64,000 nt of DNA from Minisyncoccota bacterium (GTDB lineage Bacteria; Patescibacteriota; JACMRA01): positions 132,581 through 196,580 of the forward strand of contig JACMRA010000016.1 of the NCBI GenBank assembly GCA_014376695.1, given 5' to 3'. The notes below the pieces were generated by a model that was not told the DNA's origin, made no database searches, and saw only the letters and a program-made list of their open reading frames with translations. Position numbers and translations under genes: made by a program. Numbering within the stretch: the first letter of the stretch is position 1; every line of letters begins with the position of its first letter. Shown here in pieces: positions 1-9,639 of the stretch.

Positions 1-1422
1 TTACAAACCGATGATCATATTAATTATCTAGGCCTGGTAGAACTGGAGGGGGTTCACAAGACTTTTGGATTGGGGCAAGGCGACAGGCGAAGACATACTT
101 ACATCATCGGTAAGAGCGGTATGGGCAAAAGTACTCTGCTTGAGAATATGATACTCCAGGATATTTATGCAGGTTTCGGGTGCTGTTATATTGATCCGCT
201 CGGTGATTCAGCCGTGTCTATTATAGACAGGATACCTAGTTATCGACACAAAGACGTAGTTTATTTTAACCCATCGGATAAGTCGGGATCTGTCGGTATA
301 AATCTGCTCGAAATTGCCAATGGCCAGTCGCCATCCCTTATAACCAGCGAAATTATGTCGATTATGGAGCGGGTTTGGAGCGGTGTTTGGTCGCCCCGAA
401 TGGAATATATCCTGACTAATTCGCTAATTGCCTTGATCGAAAACACCGAAGATCACACCTTAATGGGCTGTATGAAGATGTTCAACGATCCGACTTTTGC
501 CGACAAAATTGCCCAAAACTGCAAAAATATGGTCGTCAAGCAATTCTGGACCAAAGAATACCCAGCCTTCCCGCCTAATTACAAAACCGAGGCCGTGGCC
601 GCTATCCAAAACAAAATTGGCCAATTATTCACTAACGAAATGGTTGGTCAAATCCTCGGGCAAGCCAAAAGCACAATCAACTTTGAGGATATTCTCAACA
701 CCAACAAAATCTTTATCTGCAACCTATCCAAAGGACAAATCGGCGAAAGTAACTGCAACCTTATGGGTTCTCTTATTGTGACCAAGATCCAACTAGCCGC
801 AATGAATCGAGCTCAAATCCCTGCCAATGAGCGAAAAGATTTCTACCTCTACATCGATGAATTCCAAAATTTTGTTAACGATAGCTTTATTACTATTTTG
901 TCGGAGGCTCGCAAATTTCGTCTTAATCTAATTATTGCCCACCAATATCTCGGTCAACTCTCGGACGACGACGACAAAATCAAGCAGGCTATTTTTGGCA
1001 ATGTTGGGACAATTATTAGCTTCCAAGTCTCCAAAAAAGACGCCGAATATCTAGGCGAAGAATTCCAAATCGAACTATTTCAATACTTCCAAAACCTTGG
1101 TCTCGGCCAAGTAATTATCAAGCCATGGATTGAACAGAAGCAAACTTCGGCCTTTTTTGCTTATACTCTCCGCGACCTCTACCAAGATTACAAAGGCAAC
1201 TACGAAAAATGTCGATTACTATCGAACAAGCTCTACACCCGCAAATCCACTGATATCCAAAAAGAAATCACCGCCTACTACAAATCCGAACCAAAAGACA
1301 ACGCCAAAGCCCGCCGCAACCAAAAACGCCTCGAAGAATTCCTAGTCAAAAAAGGCGTAGAACCAACTGGAAGCCATAATCCGCCGGTCGATGAAGAGGT
1401 CAACGATCAAGATGAGGTATAG
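1..1422 (+). CDS. VirD4/TraG-like type IV coupling ATPase (5' end outside window)
   Basis: The reading frame is open from base 1, so the gene starts before the window; the first Met-like codon inside (TTG at 70) is not the true start. Walker A is IIGKSGMGKST, preceded by a FGLGQGDRRRHTYIIG lead-in typical of TraG/VirD4-type ATPases. Walker B with a following Gln is YLYIDEFQNF, then SEARKFRLNLIIAHQYLGQL, which matches the TraM-recognition part of VirD4/TraD proteins. The C-terminus is charged and disordered (KARRNQKRLEEF...). The family are hexameric inner-membrane ATPases that feed DNA or protein into type IV secretion channels. It may serve the secretion operon at 39-53 kb, although the two are 38 kb apart. 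A HerA-like or VirB4-like ATPase is the main alternative. Confidence 0.8.
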   Translation, partial: LQTDDHINYLGLVELEGVHKTFGLGQGDRRRHTYIIGKSGMGKSTLLENMILQDIYAGFGCCYIDPLGDSAVSIIDRIPSYRHKDVVYFNPSDKSGSVGINLLEIANGQSPSLITSEIMSIMERVWSGVWSPRMEYILTNSLIALIENTEDHTLMGCMKMFNDPTFADKIAQNCKNMVVKQFWTKEYPAFPPNYKTEAVAAIQNKIGQLFTNEMVGQILGQAKSTINFEDILNTNKIFICNLSKGQIGESNCNLMGSLIVTKIQLAAMNRAQIPANERKDFYLYIDEFQNFVNDSFITILSEARKFRLNLIIAHQYLGQLSDDDDKIKQAIFGNVGTIISFQVSKKDAEYLGEEFQIELFQYFQNLGLGQVIIKPWIEQKQTSAFFAYTLRDLYQDYKGNYEKCRLLSNKLYTRKSTDIQKEITAYYKSEPKDNAKARRNQKRLEEFLVKKGVEPTGSHNPPVDEEVNDQDEV

Positions 1423-1536
1423 AAAGTTAGATTAATAGGCTCAATTTGACGCAGGTTTTAGATGCTAAAAAGCGAAATAAGTTATTTATTACGGACTTGA
1501 ATGAGCAAGAGCAACAACCTATAAAACCACAACTTT

Positions 1537-1580
1537 AAAACCCGGAGCAATTTGGGCTTTTTTTCCTGCACGGGTTTTTT
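1537..1580 (+). terminator. possible intrinsic terminator after the coupling ATPase
   Basis: AAAACCCG (1537-1544) pairs with CGGGTTTT (1571-1578) and a T-run follows. The loop is long (about 26 bases) and holds its own T-run, so folding is less certain than in a compact terminator. The position, between the ATPase stop and the next promoter, fits. Confidence 0.4.
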
Positions 1581-1582
1581 AT

Positions 1583-1611
1583 TTGACTATTTACAGTATG
1601 CTTTTTATAGG
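1583..1611 (+). promoter_or_regulatory. promoter of the PilB/GspE-like gene
   Basis: TTGACT (1583-1588), 17-base spacer, TATAGG (1606-1611). A TTG in the -35 box is in frame with the downstream gene and would give a longer protein, but sequence upstream of ATG 1643 is promoter-like rather than coding-like. Confidence 0.5.
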
Positions 1612-1642
1612 TTATATTATATCGAATAAGATACACTCGCCA

Positions 1643-3343
1643 ATGACCATCCAACTCGCCCCCCGCAAGACCAATCAAGGATTATTGACTATCCCCCAGA
1701 ACACTTTTAACAAAGTGCATCGCCTCAAAGGGGATCTCGATCGAGCTTTTATCGAGAGCAACACCAAGGATAAGTCGTACGCCTATAATCTGCCCTATAT
1801 CGATCTCTACGGTTATCCAATTGACGTAGCCCAAATGGTGCTAATTACCCGAGAAGAGGTCCTCCAATACCGCGTGGGTATTTTTGCTGTTCACGACAAA
1901 GAAATCTATCTGGCAACCGACGAAATTAATTTGCCAATCCAAACTCCGCTCTTTGACAAGCTCAAGCTCCAAGGTTACAGGCTTAAGCTATTTCTTTGCT
2001 CGCATTACAGTCTCGACAAAATAGTAACTAGTTATGACCATCTTAAATTCGGCCAAGTCGCCAGCGACGCCATTGTTATCACCCAAGAAACTGTTTCCAC
2101 CATCGAGAATCAAGTCAAAGATCTAACCAATCTCCAAGAAATCGTTACCAAATCCAATGTTAGCGACTCGGTGCAATATATTTTGACGGCAGCTGTGGTC
2201 AACAAGGCCTCTGATATCCACTTCGAACCCGAAAAAGAAAGTTACAACATTCGACTTAGGCTTGACGGCGTTCTCTACACTTACGCCAAGCTACCGGTCA
2301 GTATTCAAAAATCTCTCGATAGCCGGCTCAAAATTCTATCGGGTGTCAAAATTAATATTGACAATATCCCCCAAGACGGTCGTTTCAGTTTCAAATACCT
2401 TGAACGCGATATTGATGTACGTGTATCTATGCTTCCATCGACCTATGGTTATTCTATCGTTATGCGACTGCTAGGTACTGGTAATGTTGAGCTACTAATG
2501 GCAGACCTCGGCTTTGACGGGATTAATGCCCAGCGGGTTGAGGCAGCCCTAGCCAAACCTCAGGGCTTGATTCTAACTACGGGACCAACCGGTAGCGGAA
2601 AAACCACCACCCTCTATACATTCTTGTCACAAGTCAACAACGGCGAGAACAAAATTATTACCCTAGAAGATCCTATTGAATACAAACTCCCCGGAATTAG
2701 CCAAACCCAAATTGACGCGGCTGGTGGGTTTACTTTTGCTAGTGGACTTCGCTCGATTCTACGCCAGGATCCTGATATCTTGATGGTAGGAGAAATCCGC
2801 GACGCCGAAACTGCCGATATTGCCGTCCAGGCCTCGCTTACAGGTCACCAAGTGCTCTCAACTATCCACACCAACGACGCGGCTGGGTCGATACCGCGTA
2901 TGCTCGAAATGGGAGTTAAAGGCTTTATTCTAGCTGATGCCTTAGAAATCGTCATCGGCCAGCGGTTAGTCCGCAAAATCTGCCCGCATTGCCAACAAGT
3001 CGAAATATTGGACGAAGTTACAGCCAAACTAGTCAAAGAACAAATCGCCAAAATGCCAAAAGCCATCAAAGCAACTCTGCCTGACAAAGTTGAATTTTAT
3101 ACCTCTCCAGGCTGCGAGCAGTGCAATCATCTCGGTTACAAAGGTCGCGTAGGTGTCTACGAAGTGATGTCTATGACCTCCGGTCTCAAATCCCTGATGA
3201 GTACCAAATTCCCGTCCATTGTCGAAATCCGAGATATGGCCATGGCGGAGGGTATGATAACTATGTTCCAAGACGGAATCCTCAAAGCCCTAAAAGGCCA
3301 CACCGATATCAAGGAATTGACAAGAAACGTCAGTAGTTATTAG
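1643..3343 (+). CDS. PilB/GspE-family secretion or pilus-assembly ATPase
   Basis: Hexameric ATPase of the type II secretion/type IV pilus superfamily; it powers pilus extension and is cytoplasmic at the inner membrane. Visible in order: N-terminal GspE_N-like region; SDIHFEPE, typical of the family; Walker A GPTGSGKTTTLY; Walker B DILMVGEIRDAETADIA; STIHTNDAAGSIPRMLEMG; then a four-Cys zinc motif (CPHC ... CEQCNHLGYKGR) found in PilB/GspE but not in PilT. About 566 residues from ATG 1643, normal for PilB. I chose this ATG because the longer TTG start at 1583 lies in the -35 box. Type IV pili are common in CPR bacteria and support DNA uptake, relevant to the recombination traces in this window. 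No pilin or PilC gene is visible next to it. Confidence 0.9.
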   Translation: MTIQLAPRKTNQGLLTIPQNTFNKVHRLKGDLDRAFIESNTKDKSYAYNLPYIDLYGYPIDVAQMVLITREEVLQYRVGIFAVHDKEIYLATDEINLPIQTPLFDKLKLQGYRLKLFLCSHYSLDKIVTSYDHLKFGQVASDAIVITQETVSTIENQVKDLTNLQEIVTKSNVSDSVQYILTAAVVNKASDIHFEPEKESYNIRLRLDGVLYTYAKLPVSIQKSLDSRLKILSGVKINIDNIPQDGRFSFKYLERDIDVRVSMLPSTYGYSIVMRLLGTGNVELLMADLGFDGINAQRVEAALAKPQGLILTTGPTGSGKTTTLYTFLSQVNNGENKIITLEDPIEYKLPGISQTQIDAAGGFTFASGLRSILRQDPDILMVGEIRDAETADIAVQASLTGHQVLSTIHTNDAAGSIPRMLEMGVKGFILADALEIVIGQRLVRKICPHCQQVEILDEVTAKLVKEQIAKMPKAIKATLPDKVEFYTSPGCEQCNHLGYKGRVGVYEVMSMTSGLKSLMSTKFPSIVEIRDMAMAEGMITMFQDGILKALKGHTDIKELTRNVSSY

Positions 3344-3356
3344 TTGTATAGTATAT

Positions 3357-3806
3357 ATGTCTAATGAATTTCCAAAGGTTTTAAAAATACCAATCAAAGG
3401 CTTCCTATCAAAGAAAGGAGAAAAGAAGACTATTTGGCATCTGCCGACTGCCGAGCAAGTCACACCACCGGCAATCCTTTTTGATACTGCCGAATTTCAA
3501 TCTACAAAATGGTTACGAGAGTTAAAAGAGTTAAAAAACCAACCTGACCTGACCGACGCGGCTTTTTTGAATGAATTTTCTACCTTAATAGGCAGGTTAC
3601 ACGCTCACCCGAAAAAAACCTGGACTGTAAATATTCTCAATAAACTCGAAAAAGTTTCGCCTGACCTTAGAGACCGTTACCTAGGGTATTTGCAAGATAC
3701 CGGCAAAACATTTCGCTTCATTATCGGCGAATTAGTAAAGCTATGCACATCTACAACTTTAGTTAAAACAATAAAAGAACTACTTGAAAAGCAGTTTCCA
3801 GAATAG
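3357..3806 (+). CDS. hypothetical protein, 149 aa
   Basis: Not recognised. A soluble, mostly helical, basic protein with no signal peptide, membrane segment or catalytic motif. It starts 13 bases after the pilus ATPase stop, which suggests cotranscription. No Shine-Dalgarno is visible before the ATG. Codon use resembles the upstream gene more than the AT-rich genes that follow, so it probably belongs to the core side of the boundary. Confidence 0.55.
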   Translation: MSNEFPKVLKIPIKGFLSKKGEKKTIWHLPTAEQVTPPAILFDTAEFQSTKWLRELKELKNQPDLTDAAFLNEFSTLIGRLHAHPKKTWTVNILNKLEKVSPDLRDRYLGYLQDTGKTFRFIIGELVKLCTSTTLVKTIKELLEKQFPE

Positions 3807-3957
3807 CCCAGAAGAAGATATTGGATTAGTTATACACCTAATTGGGTCTTGTTGTCCTTGGCTTAATTTAATTGTAGGGTGAAAAGATTGGAGGAGGCGG
3901 CGTTAGAGATTTTGACGATAATCTATCGATGTAATTTGTTTGTTACAAAAAATATTT

Positions 3958-5259
3958 ATGCACGAAAGTTTTTTGGATGAAAAAAAAGATAAAATTAAAC
4001 AGGTTGCACACTCAATACTTAGTAATAAGTATAACAACTTCCACTGGAATGAATTTTAATGGTTCTGCGCCCAATTATTCCGACTAAAAGGATATAAGAT
4101 TACTAAGTTTAACCCTATTTTAGATTACACAAAACCTGAGTTTGACGACGGAGCTGATATTATCCTGGAAAATGCTAACGAAGTTGTTGTCATTCAATCA
4201 AAGAAATCTGAATTTAATTCTACAAATAAATATATAAAAGAAGCTATAGTCCTTAAACATTTGGGCGTAACAAATGAATATGCTCTACGAACTACCAAAA
4301 AATGCGTTGGCTACTTTATAACACTTAAACAGTTTTATAGTTACACGCACAGTCGATTTCAAGATAATCAAAATATTATATTAATTGATCCGATATCTTT
4401 AAAAAAGGAAATTGAACTAACTAAAATCCTTGAATGGGAACCATTGCCATTCACCAATGCAACAAAAGATAACTTGAAAATTGAAATTAATGAATTGGTT
4501 GTAAAAAAAACAAGTCTGCAAAGTGATTTTAAAAAAGTCGAGAAAATAGCTTTTTATGAAAAATCAACTAAACAGGCTCTATCCGATGTGGAAAATATTA
4601 AATACTGGAATAAAATATTCAAATTCGTCGCGGCAGCATCTATTATATTCTTTTTTATCGGTTTTTCAAATAATTTTGGAAGGACAGTGAGTGCCGCTGA
4701 AGCAGATGCTTTAAATGCAAAAAATTCGACTGAAACTAATTTAAATAAACTTAAAAATCAGTTCGAAGAATTAAACACAAAATACAGTAAATTAAAAACC
4801 GAAAATGATAAGTTTTTATCGTCAACAGACGGTGGGGTCGTCAAAAATCTCGAAAAACAAATTGAAGGAGTGAAAGGTGAATTTGCCCTAAAAGAAAACG
4901 ATCATAATATTGAGCTGGAAAATAAAACTAATGATACAAAGTCTCAAATACAACTGTTAAAAAAGGAAAACGCTAATCTAGTAAAAAATAATGAAGAGAA
5001 TGATAGACTATTGTTAAGTTATAAAAACAAGGTCTCTTTAGAGCAAGAAATAGCATCAGCTTGTGAGTGGGTAAAATTTAAAACCAATGCAAATATTGAT
5101 GATAATTATAAGATAGAACGAATTTCTCAAACAGTAACTAAAACGCCACTAAAGTATATTAATCTCAAAATTGAGCGTATAAATATTACTATAGAAAAAA
5201 ATACCTATGAACACATTGAAATTACATACGATTGGAAACCGTGCCTAAAAGATAATTAA
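3958..5259 (+). pseudogene. Mrr-like restriction-endonuclease/coiled-coil membrane protein interrupted by TAA
   Basis: One frame runs from ATG 3958 to 5259 except for a TAA at 4057-4059 (codon 34). Around it the protein reads HWNEF-stop-WFCAQLFRLKGYKI, where the restriction-endonuclease-like (Mrr_cat type) family has a Glu-containing helix before the conserved LF..GY; GAA to TAA is one base change. Downstream, DDGADIILE then VVVIQSKK matches the PD-(D/E)xK core (D...QxK). A membrane segment follows (KFVAAASIIFFFIGF, about residue 223), then a long coiled coil rich in K, E and N. A remaining protein could start at TTG 4261 but would lack the nuclease core. The region is visibly more AT-rich than genes on either side, suggesting horizontal origin. 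Substrate and role (defence nuclease) are inferred. Confidence 0.7.
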
Positions 5260-5349
5260 AACACTAACAGATATTTAGAAATATTTTACTTTCGCAATTG
5301 GGACTGATTAGAAATCTTGACAATTGAATAGTACTTGGCAATAGATATT

Positions 5350-6375
5350 ATGAATATTACTATGATACTATTGCAACCAAATAAATTTATTCCGGAATCA
5401 GATTTGATAGTCAGAAAAGTTAGTTTTATTGAAGATCAACTCCAAAATGGTTTTTTGACTAATAAATTTACAAACCCAGAATTGTTAAATTATCTCACAA
5501 GCTACTGCCATGTGTATGACGATGATTTTGATATGTTTTTAGCGGTAAATAATCTAAATTATGAAAGTTTATTTACCACAAGTACAGTTAATGAGTTAAT
5601 CCGGGATGAGAATAAAGAGTTAATGTTTAAGCGATTTATTTATATTTGTGATGAGTTACTAAAAAAAATGTGCAATTGCTTACAGGCTCTCACGGTCTCA
5701 AAAATCAACGAAAATGCAATCGAATATTACGATGCAGATTTGATATCGCTCAACTCGGCAGATCGCCAAACTTGTGTAAATTTACTAAATATCCCTATGT
5801 CGGAGGAAGACCCAGAAAGTATTTTAATTTCCGACTTTAACTATAAAGAAGGTATTCACAAATTTTGCTTTTATAGAACTATTGGATTTATAAATGACCT
5901 GAAAGCTGCCAATATTGGATATTTATTTTGCGGACACGAGGACGGAATACAAGAAACATCCAACAAAAGCTATCCAAATCTTTTTCCATCTAATCACGAA
6001 CTTAGCACACATCTTGAAGAGTGTATAACGCAATTCAAAAACCCGTCTCCTATTCATAATTTCTCGCTTTTGTCTATAAGTAAAGTTCTAGAAGCCAAGC
6101 TAACTGAAATCTTCAGAAAAGAAGGCAGGAATCGCTTCAACTGGACAGCTAAAGACTACAACTTTTTAATTTACAATATACTGCAAGTCAAAAATGAGAA
6201 TCGCGAAAAATCAATCTATGATGAACTGGTATTTATCCAAACAAAGATTCACCACGTCGGTGAGACCAATACCGATGGAAAGACAGTTTTTTACCAATTT
6301 ACAGAAATTGAATATCGGTGGCGGTGGTTATTTATTATGGATTTAATTACAATTTTAGAACATCACCAAAAATAA
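5350..6375 (+). CDS. hypothetical protein, about 341 aa
   Basis: Not recognised. A long soluble protein without membrane segments, rich in N, I and acidic residues, and as AT-rich as the broken nuclease before it. A TTG at 5335 would add five residues; I prefer ATG 5350 because TTGACA (5317-5322) followed by AATAGA or TAGATA around 5340-5347 suggests transcription beginning close to the ATG. It contains YKEGIHKFCFYRTIGFINDLKAA and CGHEDGIQE stretches without a familiar motif. Likely accessory cargo with its neighbours. Confidence 0.6.
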   Translation: MNITMILLQPNKFIPESDLIVRKVSFIEDQLQNGFLTNKFTNPELLNYLTSYCHVYDDDFDMFLAVNNLNYESLFTTSTVNELIRDENKELMFKRFIYICDELLKKMCNCLQALTVSKINENAIEYYDADLISLNSADRQTCVNLLNIPMSEEDPESILISDFNYKEGIHKFCFYRTIGFINDLKAANIGYLFCGHEDGIQETSNKSYPNLFPSNHELSTHLEECITQFKNPSPIHNFSLLSISKVLEAKLTEIFRKEGRNRFNWTAKDYNFLIYNILQVKNENREKSIYDELVFIQTKIHHVGETNTDGKTVFYQFTEIEYRWRWLFIMDLITILEHHQK

Positions 6376-6380
6376 CTAAT

Positions 6381-6920
6381 ATGTCAGAAACTCCAAAACA
6401 CCGCCCCGATAACTCCAAACAAGGAATCCAAGATGATTACCCAAAAATTACCCCAGCTGATTACAATGCATATAGACTACCTGAAAGTAAAAATAAGCGA
6501 CGAGAACGGGACAGGGCGACAATTCCCGTAGCCAATGCTGAAGCTATGAAAACAGAGAAATTACATAAGCAACTCAGAGAGATGTGCAACCAGACCCACA
6601 CAAGCTTTATACGTCAATTTATTAGCTGGATAATTGATTTGACAGTGTCTGAGCGATTGACATGGTTAGAGTGGATCATCGAGAACACGTCTCGGGAAAA
6701 GCAGAGAAGCCAAATTTTTAAAAAATTTACGGAACAAGTAAAAAGAGGATTTAGTTTGGCCAACCCAGATCTTAACGCCTTATTCATCTTATTTGCTGAG
6801 TATAACAAATCAAAGGACTATAATCGAGAAATACAAACAGCCCTGAAAAAATATCTTGATCAATACGACCTTGATAGTAAAACCAAAAACCAAAATAAAT
6901 CATACCGACTGAAAATATAA
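6381..6920 (+). CDS. hypothetical helical protein, 179 aa
   Basis: Not recognised. I start it at ATG 6381 (MSETPKHRP), six bases after the upstream stop, rather than at ATG 6318, which would overlap the upstream gene by 58 bases and add a non-conserved-looking lead. Charged and helical, with a polar N-terminal tail (KSKNKRRERDR-like) and no membrane segment. The tight spacing suggests one transcript with the gene before it. Confidence 0.55.
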   Translation: MSETPKHRPDNSKQGIQDDYPKITPADYNAYRLPESKNKRRERDRATIPVANAEAMKTEKLHKQLREMCNQTHTSFIRQFISWIIDLTVSERLTWLEWIIENTSREKQRSQIFKKFTEQVKRGFSLANPDLNALFILFAEYNKSKDYNREIQTALKKYLDQYDLDSKTKNQNKSYRLKI

Positions 6921-7102
6921 TCAACCTGCAGCCGTTCAAATTCCTGCCCAGTTGTGAGCTTGATCTGTCCAGCTAGACTCCCAAAAAAAGCAAGTTTCAC
7001 TCCAAAATATCCAGGCTTACCTTCAGTACCAATCCAAGGGATCGCAACCAAAGTTGATGACCGCCGACAAAATTACCTCTCCAAAGTTACCAGAAACAGC
7101 TC

Positions 7103-8314
7103 TTAGCGAATTGCCTTCTTGGCTTTTTCCTCAATCATTTTGGAGTATAAATTAATATAATCAAGCCCGTAGTCGCGTTCTATATAATTACTGTAACTTG
7201 TATAGGCAGCAACCGAAAGATGTCCCAAAAGGTCTGGATTATGATATAAATCGTTAATTGCCTTGCCGAGTTTATCGATTGAGCGCCAATAACCGTTAAT
7301 CCCGTCTTTGACAATATATTCATAGGCCAAATCATCCACTGCCACCACGGGCAATCCGTAGTTCATAGCCTCTAAGGGTGTAGTTGGCAGCACCTCCGAA
7401 TAAGAAGTTACCAAAAATATCTTGGCAATCGATGCCAGTTTGATTAGTTCCATCGGCTTATAACCGCCGTATAATAATACTTGGCGTTCGAGATTCAATT
7501 CGGCAATTCTATCTTGGAGGACGCTGCGATATGGACCGTCCCCTGCAATAATATATTTCATATTGGGATACAGCCTGAGCAAAGGAAGCAAGGTGTTTAT
7601 GGCCGCGATTAGATTTTTTTCTTTGGCCACGCGACCCCAGGTGATAATATTAAATGACTCTTCTAGTTGATTGGTGTGAGTAAATTTATCGTATTTTTGG
7701 GTATCATCTTTGTCAGTTAATTTGCTTTTATTGCGGTGAATATTGACTCGTTGACTTTGCGGCGGAATGTAAATATTGGGTAAGTCATAAACTGGTTTGG
7801 TTACCTTAATATCGGTTAAATACTTGCGAATTTTGGCAGAGAGACCTATAACCCCGTCATAATTATCGCATACAATCTGACTGTAAGTTCTAACAAACTG
7901 TCTATAACCGATGATTTTGAAGTAGTCATACTCTTCAATCAAAGTATGATAGGTATGGAGGCAGGGAATACCGAGTTTTTTGGCTATAAATACGGTGTCA
8001 ATCCCACCAACAAATGTATCGTGGCTATGAAGTATTTCAACCCCGTTATCCCGCAAAAATTTGACCGCTTTGTTAAAACTAATAGGAATTCGCAGATCTT
8101 TTGAGGTGTAGCTTGGAGCTGGCACGGATCTCAGTGGTAGGATATAATCAGGGTAGACAACCCCCGGTATTTTGGGGGTAACCACAAAAACTTCGACCCC
8201 GTGGTCGCGGAGCCGTTTTTCTAAATTAGCCAAAGTCACACTAACGCCGTTGAGATTAGGTAGATAAGAATTAGTAATTATCCCAACTTTAAGATGGGAG
8301 GTTTTTGGTTTCAT
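7103..8314 (-). CDS. GT4-family glycosyltransferase
   Basis: Retaining GT-B glycosyltransferase that transfers a sugar from a nucleotide donor to a lipid or glycan acceptor at the membrane face. The N-terminal Rossmann half holds VGIITNSYLPNLNGVSVTL and LHSHDTFVGG; the C-terminal half has ITWGRVAKEKNL, AGDGPYRSVL and the EX7E donor site in SYSEVLPTTPLEAMNYGLPV, all classic for this family (mannosyl- or glucosyl-diacylglycerol type among others). About 403 residues, normal length. GGAG six bases before the ATG is one of the few Shine-Dalgarno-like sites in the window, fitting its position 19 bases after the pyruvate kinase stop in one operon. The acceptor is not predictable. Confidence 0.88.
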   Translation of the reverse strand: MKPKTSHLKVGIITNSYLPNLNGVSVTLANLEKRLRDHGVEVFVVTPKIPGVVYPDYILPLRSVPAPSYTSKDLRIPISFNKAVKFLRDNGVEILHSHDTFVGGIDTVFIAKKLGIPCLHTYHTLIEEYDYFKIIGYRQFVRTYSQIVCDNYDGVIGLSAKIRKYLTDIKVTKPVYDLPNIYIPPQSQRVNIHRNKSKLTDKDDTQKYDKFTHTNQLEESFNIITWGRVAKEKNLIAAINTLLPLLRLYPNMKYIIAGDGPYRSVLQDRIAELNLERQVLLYGGYKPMELIKLASIAKIFLVTSYSEVLPTTPLEAMNYGLPVVAVDDLAYEYIVKDGINGYWRSIDKLGKAINDLYHNPDLLGHLSVAAYTSYSNYIERDYGLDYINLYSKMIEEKAKKAIR

Positions 8315-8333
8315 ATTGTCTCCAATTTAAGAG

Positions 8334-9440
8334 TTAGGCTATAACTTTTTCTTTGACGCTTACAGCTATATTAACCGAAGTAGGTTCAAGCTTCGTAACC
8401 ATTTCAATCATATCACTCATTAATTGAATACAGTTCCTTGGGTACATTCCAATTGCGGATTCCCCACTAAGCATCACGTAATCAGCTCGGTCTGTTTTGA
8501 CAGCTCGGTATAAATCACTTACTTCGGCTCGGGTTGCTACTGGAGAAGTAATCATTGATTCCAGAACCTGAGTTGCTACGACAAAAGGCTTGTTGTGAGC
8601 TCGGCAAACATTCTTGATTTTTTCTTGCAAGAACGGGACGCTTAAGTGAGCCGGAGTAGTCTCAAGAGCAAGGTCGCCTCGAGCAATCATAATCAAATCA
8701 CTACCATCAGTAATTTCGGCTAGGTTCTTGTCGGTAACGGCTTCGCCCATTTCAATTTTGGCACAGAACTTTGGTAAATAGTCTGTAATATTATGTTCGT
8801 TTAGAATTTGACTAACGATATTTTTCATCTTGTTCATATCCTCAACTGTCTTGACGAAGCTTGCGGCTACATAATCAGGTTGTAATCGCGGGATAAGATC
8901 ATTCAAAAATACCAAGTCTCTCGGTTGCAAAAAGTCAACTTGTAAATCGGTATCTGGCATATTCATACCTTTTCGACTCTTAACCTCGCCGCCGTATGTC
9001 ACCTCACAATCAACAGAAGAGTCGTTAACTGCAGTAACTAAGAATTCAAGCTTTCCGTCGTCAACCAAAATTCGATGGCCTGCCGCCAAGAACTTGTGAG
9101 CTGGGAATTCATATGGAAAAACCGTCTTACTTCCGTTCTTGTAAGGATACTCTACATTGGCTTTGGCTTGTTCGAGAATAATTTCTTCGCCGATTTTGGC
9201 TTCTAGGACTTGAGTCACTTCGCCGAGACGAATTTTTGGCCCTTGGAGATCCATTAAGATTTCTAATCCGGCGGCTCGAGCTAAGGTTCCAGCTTCGTAG
9301 TGAGAATCTGGTGTATTATGACTGCAATTGAGCCTGGCAATAGAGACATTGTGGCTGGCAAAAAATTCTAAAGTCTGTTTGTTTAGAGACGCAGGGCCAA
9401 TTGTTGTGATGATTTGGGTTTTATGATTAGTAATAGACAT
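8334..9440 (-). CDS. pyk: pyruvate kinase, short form
   Basis: Converts phosphoenolpyruvate and ADP to pyruvate and ATP, the last step of glycolysis. Motifs: TTIGPAS at the N-terminus, LMDLQGPKIRLG, the active-site Lys and Glu in KFCAKIEMGEAV, MIARGDLALETTP, ATQVLESMITSPVATRAE and LSGESAIGMYP. It ends soon after that motif, at about 368 residues against the usual 470 or so, so the C-terminal allosteric domain is missing and classical effector regulation is unlikely. ATG 9440 (MSITNHKTQ) is preferred over GTG 9458, which lies in the likely -10 region. It heads an operon with the glycosyltransferase. Confidence 0.92.
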   Translation of the reverse strand: MSITNHKTQIITTIGPASLNKQTLEFFASHNVSIARLNCSHNTPDSHYEAGTLARAAGLEILMDLQGPKIRLGEVTQVLEAKIGEEIILEQAKANVEYPYKNGSKTVFPYEFPAHKFLAAGHRILVDDGKLEFLVTAVNDSSVDCEVTYGGEVKSRKGMNMPDTDLQVDFLQPRDLVFLNDLIPRLQPDYVAASFVKTVEDMNKMKNIVSQILNEHNITDYLPKFCAKIEMGEAVTDKNLAEITDGSDLIMIARGDLALETTPAHLSVPFLQEKIKNVCRAHNKPFVVATQVLESMITSPVATRAEVSDLYRAVKTDRADYVMLSGESAIGMYPRNCIQLMSDMIEMVTKLEPTSVNIAVSVKEKVIA

Positions 9441-9448
9441 ATATTTTA

Positions 9449-9477
9449 CTTTTATCACACTATTGGTTTTCGGTCAA
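9449..9477 (-). promoter_or_regulatory. promoter of pyk, likely leaderless
   Basis: On the minus strand TTGACC (9477-9472), 17-base spacer, TAAAAG (9454-9449), then ATG at 9440, eight bases after the -10. Transcription would begin at or next to the start codon. The -10 is weak. Confidence 0.4.
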
Positions 9478-9496
9478 GGTTCAATGCCATATCTAC

Positions 9497-9632
9497 GGCG
9501 GCCAGAAAGCTAAAATTGTACCGATTTAAGCAAGGTCAGCGTCCCAAAATCTTGCCAAAGTGAGTTTAGGCAAATTATAGCTCACAATACTCACCTTGCC
9601 AAGGTTGGAGGTGGGAAAAAAGATTGAAGCCT
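9497..9632 (-). pseudogene. decayed 3'-end relict of uppS
   Basis: Between pyk and the lipid island lies a degraded copy of the last ~40 codons of uppS (intact at 17412). A 42-base core (9563-9604 against 17493-17534) has 36 identical bases. On the minus strand it still reads LPWQGEYCEL, then after indels LWQDFG...LLKSVQF, SGRRR, against LPWQGVYSEL, LWPDFG...LAKAVEF, SRQRR in UppS. Stops and indels break the frame. It has the same orientation as uppS, so it forms a direct repeat bracketing the whole lipid cluster. I infer it is the original uppS terminus left when the cluster was inserted. Confidence 0.7.
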
Positions 9633-9639
9633 AAAAATA

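Noticed and set aside
1446..1538. Short open stretch TTG 1446 to TAA 1538 after the coupling ATPase
   Set aside because: Only about 30 codons, no start signal and no recognised product.
4057..4059. Recoded stop codon as explanation for the TAA in the Mrr-like gene
   Set aside because: Known recoding in CPR lineages concerns UGA, and TAA ends many intact genes in this window.
6925..7090. Coding-like patch on the minus strand (reads IPWIGTEGKPGYFGVKLAFFGS and onward)
   Set aside because: No proper start, it runs into the opposite-strand gene and I recognise no family; it may be another gene relict but I cannot name the source.
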